Source: Acidobacteriota bacterium (GTDB taxonomy: Bacteria > Acidobacteriota > HRBIN11). From it: a stretch of DNA of 7,378 nt. Every line of letters begins with the position of its first letter. Position 1 is the first letter of the stretch. The DNA is taken from positions 1-7,378 of the forward strand of contig JAUQPV010000122.1 of NCBI GenBank assembly GCA_030550225.1, written 5' to 3'. The position numbers and the translations under genes are program-made. The notes beneath the pieces are model-generated. The model saw nothing but the letters and a program-made list of their open reading frames with translations. It made no database searches and had not been told where the DNA came from. This document shows positions 5,366 to 7,378 of the stretch, one piece after another.

Positions 5366-6247
5366 TCATCCCGTCCCTCGGCCGGCGATCAAGGCCAAGC
5401 AGAGGAAAAGGAGGTACAAGAGGGCCGTCCCAAAAAATCGACGGGCAGTCATCCAGGCGGGCCGCCGGGCAAATCGGAGACCGGCGACCGTCAGCCAGAG
5501 GCCCAGGACGGCCGCCGCCCCCAGATACAGGGGCCCGGCCATTTCCAAGAAAAAGGGAAGGGTCCCGACCAGACCCAGGCCCGCGGCCGAGGCGGCCAGA
5601 AGAGAGGGGACGCGTTCGGGACGACTGGGTAGGAGGACGAACCCGGCTCGGTCGAGGTCGTCCCGGTACATCCAGGCGATGGTCATCAGATGGGGCCACT
5701 GCCAGAGCCACAGGAGGGCGAACAGGAGCCATCCCCGGAGGTCGACGGGACCGGCGGCGGCCGACCACCCGATCAGGGGCGGGAGAGCACCGGCGACGGC
5801 GCCCGGGACGTTGCACAGCCAGGTGACCCGCTTAAGGGGCGTATAGACAAATACGTAAGTCAACCAAGCGATCAGCGCTAACACGAGAGGCCGGACCCCT
5901 ACCATCCCCAGGAGGGCTGTCCCCAGGGCCGACAAGCCGACCCCGTAAGCCAAACCCCCGGCCAGAGGGATGCGGCCAGCCGGGAGCGGACGGTAGCGGG
6001 TCCGTTCCATCCGAGCGTCGGCATCCCGCTCGATGTACTGGTTCAGGGCACCGGCCCCGGCCGTAATAAGGGCCGTCCCCAGCAGAGTCCCCCAGAATGC
6101 CAAGCTTGGGGCTTCGCCCCCGGCCATCCAATAGCCCAGAGCCGTCGTCAGGACGACGAAGGCCGTGATCCCGGCCTTGCCCAGCACGGCCAGGTCCCGT
6201 ACATACACCCAGAACCGTTCCGTCGCCCGAAGCGTCACGACTTGCAT
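5366..6247 (-). CDS. ctaB: Heme O synthase, protoheme IX farnesyltransferase (CtaB/CyoE)
   Basis: CtaB transfers a farnesyl group from farnesyl diphosphate to heme B, giving heme O, in the cytoplasmic membrane. The 293 residues form several hydrophobic helices typical of UbiA-type prenyltransferases. The family motifs are present: NQYIERDADARMERT at 69-83 (first Asp-rich site), YTPLKR at 135-140, LPPLIGW at 155-161, and WQWPHLMTIAWMYRDDLDRAG, positions 182-202, where Asp196, 197 and 199 form the second acidic site. The ATG at 6247 overlaps the end of ctaA by 13 bp, with GAGG at 6255-6252 only 4 nt away and GGGAG further up, so coupling to ctaA is likely. An upstream in-frame ATG at 6523 would lie deep inside ctaA and is rejected. 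Its stop codon abuts the purine-rich array. Confidence 0.96.
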   Translation of the reverse strand: MQVVTLRATERFWVYVRDLAVLGKAGITAFVVLTTALGYWMAGGEAPSLAFWGTLLGTALITAGAGALNQYIERDADARMERTRYRPLPAGRIPLAGGLAYGVGLSALGTALLGMVGVRPLVLALIAWLTYVFVYTPLKRVTWLCNVPGAVAGALPPLIGWSAAAGPVDLRGWLLFALLWLWQWPHLMTIAWMYRDDLDRAGFVLLPSRPERVPSLLAASAAGLGLVGTLPFFLEMAGPLYLGAAAVLGLWLTVAGLRFARRPAWMTARRFFGTALLYLLFLCLALIAGRGTG

Positions 6248-7161
6248 CCCGCCTCGACTCCCCGCAGACGGAGCGCCAGGAAAGTCCCGGCCGCCAGGAG
6301 TAACGCACCTGTCATGACATGAAGAGTCGTCGGGAACCAGTGCCGGGTCCACCAGATCAGCCAACCGCCTAACACGATTTGCAGAGCCCAGCCGTACATC
6401 AGGAGCCGAGCGGTCCCGGCGATAGCCGGCACGTCTCGAAATCGGCGCAGGGCCGGGATCCCGACGGCATGGATGACGACACCCACGAGCACGGCACCGA
6501 CCCGATGAATCATGTGGACCCAAATTTTAGGTGCCAAGTAAGGCGCCTGACGAAAGACCTCAGCCGGCGGCCACAGGTGCCCATAGGCCAGGGGAAAATC
6601 CGGGACGGCCAGACCGGCCGCCATGTGCCGTACAAGCGCCCCGATAAGGATTTGAAGGTACAAAATCCCGACCAGCCCAAAGGCCCACGGGAACAAACGG
6701 CCGCGTCGCCTGGCAGGGACAGGCGTCGCCTCGACCGGGGTCACCGGTGCCAGCTTCATGGCCAGGACGACCATCGCCACCAGGGTCGCCTGGGCCAGGC
6801 CCGCATGGGCGATCGACACGGGTCGGGGAAGTTCATACAGGACCGTGACCCCGCCCAGTATGGCCTGCGTCACGAGGAGACCCCAGGTCCCCAGGGCCCA
6901 GGGTCGGACCCGGCGGGCCGAGTCTGTCCGCCAGATTCGGACCAGCAAGATCGTCATTAAGACGAAGACGGTCCCCGCTACGACCCGGTGGGTGTATTCA
7001 AAGACGACGCCGCCCTCCCAGTGAGGCGGGACAGGCCGACCATACGCTAACGGCCAGTCCGGTATCGACAGGCCCGAGCCCGTCGTCGTCACTAGACTCC
7101 CGATGCCGATGAGGACCCACGCGGCGGCCGCTACGAACCATGCAAAGCGTTGAAGCCCCAT
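6235..7161 (-). CDS. ctaA: Heme A synthase (CtaA/COX15)
   Basis: CtaA oxidises the C8 methyl of heme O to a formyl group, giving heme A for cytochrome c oxidase. The 308 residues form about eight membrane helices in two similar halves: GLSIPDWPLAYG at 30-41 is echoed by GLAVPDFPLAYG at 183-194. The conserved heme-binding His residues are His58 (in EYTHR, with Glu55), His119, His219 (in HMIHR) and His281. The extracytoplasmic loops lack the Cys pairs seen in Bacillus subtilis CtaA; the only Cys, 306, is near the C-terminus. The ATG at 7161 is the only start that keeps the first helix, but no Shine-Dalgarno precedes it: a heptad array occupies the leader. It overlaps ctaB downstream. No oxidase subunit genes (ctaC, D, E) are in view. 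Confidence 0.96.
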   Translation of the reverse strand: MGLQRFAWFVAAAAWVLIGIGSLVTTTGSGLSIPDWPLAYGRPVPPHWEGGVVFEYTHRVVAGTVFVLMTILLVRIWRTDSARRVRPWALGTWGLLVTQAILGGVTVLYELPRPVSIAHAGLAQATLVAMVVLAMKLAPVTPVEATPVPARRRGRLFPWAFGLVGILYLQILIGALVRHMAAGLAVPDFPLAYGHLWPPAEVFRQAPYLAPKIWVHMIHRVGAVLVGVVIHAVGIPALRRFRDVPAIAGTARLLMYGWALQIVLGGWLIWWTRHWFPTTLHVMTGALLLAAGTFLALRLRGVEAGCKS

Positions 7162-7164
7162 GTC

Positions 7165-7199
7165 TTGAGTGCTCAGTGTTCAGGATCCGGTGCTGGATT
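7165..7199 (-). repeat. Five-unit heptad array abutting the ctaA start
   Basis: On the minus strand, five 7-bp units run without a phase break (7199 to 7165), including TCCTGAA, CACTGAG and CACTCAA; outer units are diverged. The last unit ends 3 bp before the ctaA ATG, where a ribosome binding site would be expected. The word differs from those in the other gaps. Function unknown. Confidence 0.6.
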
Positions 7200-7244
7200 T
7201 CCGGAAGTATGGAATCCACGATGCCTTACACACTGCGTACGACT

Positions 7245-7258
7245 CTCGGTGGCCCGAG
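7245..7258 (-). terminator. Weak hairpin after the right-edge gene
   Basis: CTCGG (7245-7249) and CCGAG (7254-7258) form a perfect 5-bp stem with a 4-nt loop, starting 5 bp after the stop codon of the right-edge gene on the minus strand. No T-run follows, so it may not terminate, and ctaA could be read from the upstream transcript. Confidence 0.3.
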
Positions 7259-7263
7259 TTCGC

Positions 7264-7378
7264 CTATTCCTTCATGGCGACGATAAGTTCCCCCAGCCGG
7301 GCCATGATTTCCGTATGCCGCCGGTCCATCTCCCTCAAGAATGCCAGGACGTCTTCGTGCTGGCGGGCCATCTGGGCC
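7264..7378 (-). CDS. 3' end of an unidentified gene, helical C-terminus
   Basis: A minus-strand frame enters from the right edge and stops at TAG (7266-7264), giving 37 or more C-terminal residues. The sequence is charged and amphipathic, with Leu, Ile and Met spaced as in a helix or coiled coil: segments DVLAFLREMDRR and EIMARLGELIVAMKE. It has no Cys and no membrane segment. It could be the tail of a longer protein or a small complete gene starting at one of the internal ATG codons, but I see no ribosome binding site before them. The codon character resembles the neighbours. It lies upstream of ctaA on the same strand, with a 102-bp gap. I do not recognise the family. Confidence 0.5.
   Translation of the reverse strand, partial: AQMARQHEDVLAFLREMDRRHTEIMARLGELIVAMKE

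Noticed and set aside
5239..5826. 195-codon plus-strand frame after sdhB
   Set aside because: It starts in the purine-rich array and runs antisense through ctaB; its Arg/Pro/Gly-rich translation is typical of a shadow frame.
6248..6523. Longer CtaB with a 92-residue N-terminal extension
   Set aside because: The extension is an out-of-frame reading of ctaA. CtaB homology begins at the ATG at 6247.

Overview
This is a GC-rich bacterial chromosomal segment carrying ordinary aerobic core metabolism: vitamin B5 synthesis, a PrpD-family dehydratase, a respiratory complex II subunit and the two heme A synthesis enzymes. Heme A synthesis implies an aa3/caa3-type cytochrome oxidase, so the host is probably an aerobe. 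The proteins are rich in Arg, Glu, Gly and Ala and poor in Lys, as in many GC-rich, possibly thermophilic lineages. I cannot name the phylum from this window. I see no phage, insertion sequence, CRISPR array, tRNA or rRNA.

Layout, left to right. Positions 1-71 hold the 5' end of an unidentified minus-strand gene with a strong ribosome binding site, and a sigma70-like promoter lies about 120 bp upstream of its start. A 491-bp gap follows, with a heptad repeat, nested inverted repeats and a likely terminator for the next operon. The minus-strand operon panB-panC-panD (2724 down to 563) encodes three enzymes that together make pantoate, beta-alanine and pantothenate. A 341-bp divergent gap full of heptad repeats separates it from the plus-strand pair prpD/mmgE-family dehydratase (3066-4445) and sdhB (4531-5235). 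sdhB converges on the minus-strand pair ctaA-ctaB (7161 down to 5366), which overlap by 13 bp and convert heme B to heme O and then heme A. The right edge holds the 3' end of another minus-strand gene (7264-7378).

How the genes fit together: PrpD, if it is the methylcitrate enzyme, feeds a propionate-oxidising cycle that yields succinate, the substrate of the complex containing SdhB. CtaB and CtaA supply the heme of the terminal oxidase at the other end of the same respiratory chain. PanBCD supplies the precursor of coenzyme A.

The most unusual feature is non-coding. Every gap longer than about 80 bp contains a short imperfect array with a period of 7 or 8 bp, and each gap has its own word family. 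The two 3-bp-or-less junctions (panB/panC and ctaA/ctaB) have none. Several arrays abut a ribosome binding site, a start codon or a stop codon. I do not see a new multigene system here; these arrays are the observation most worth following up.
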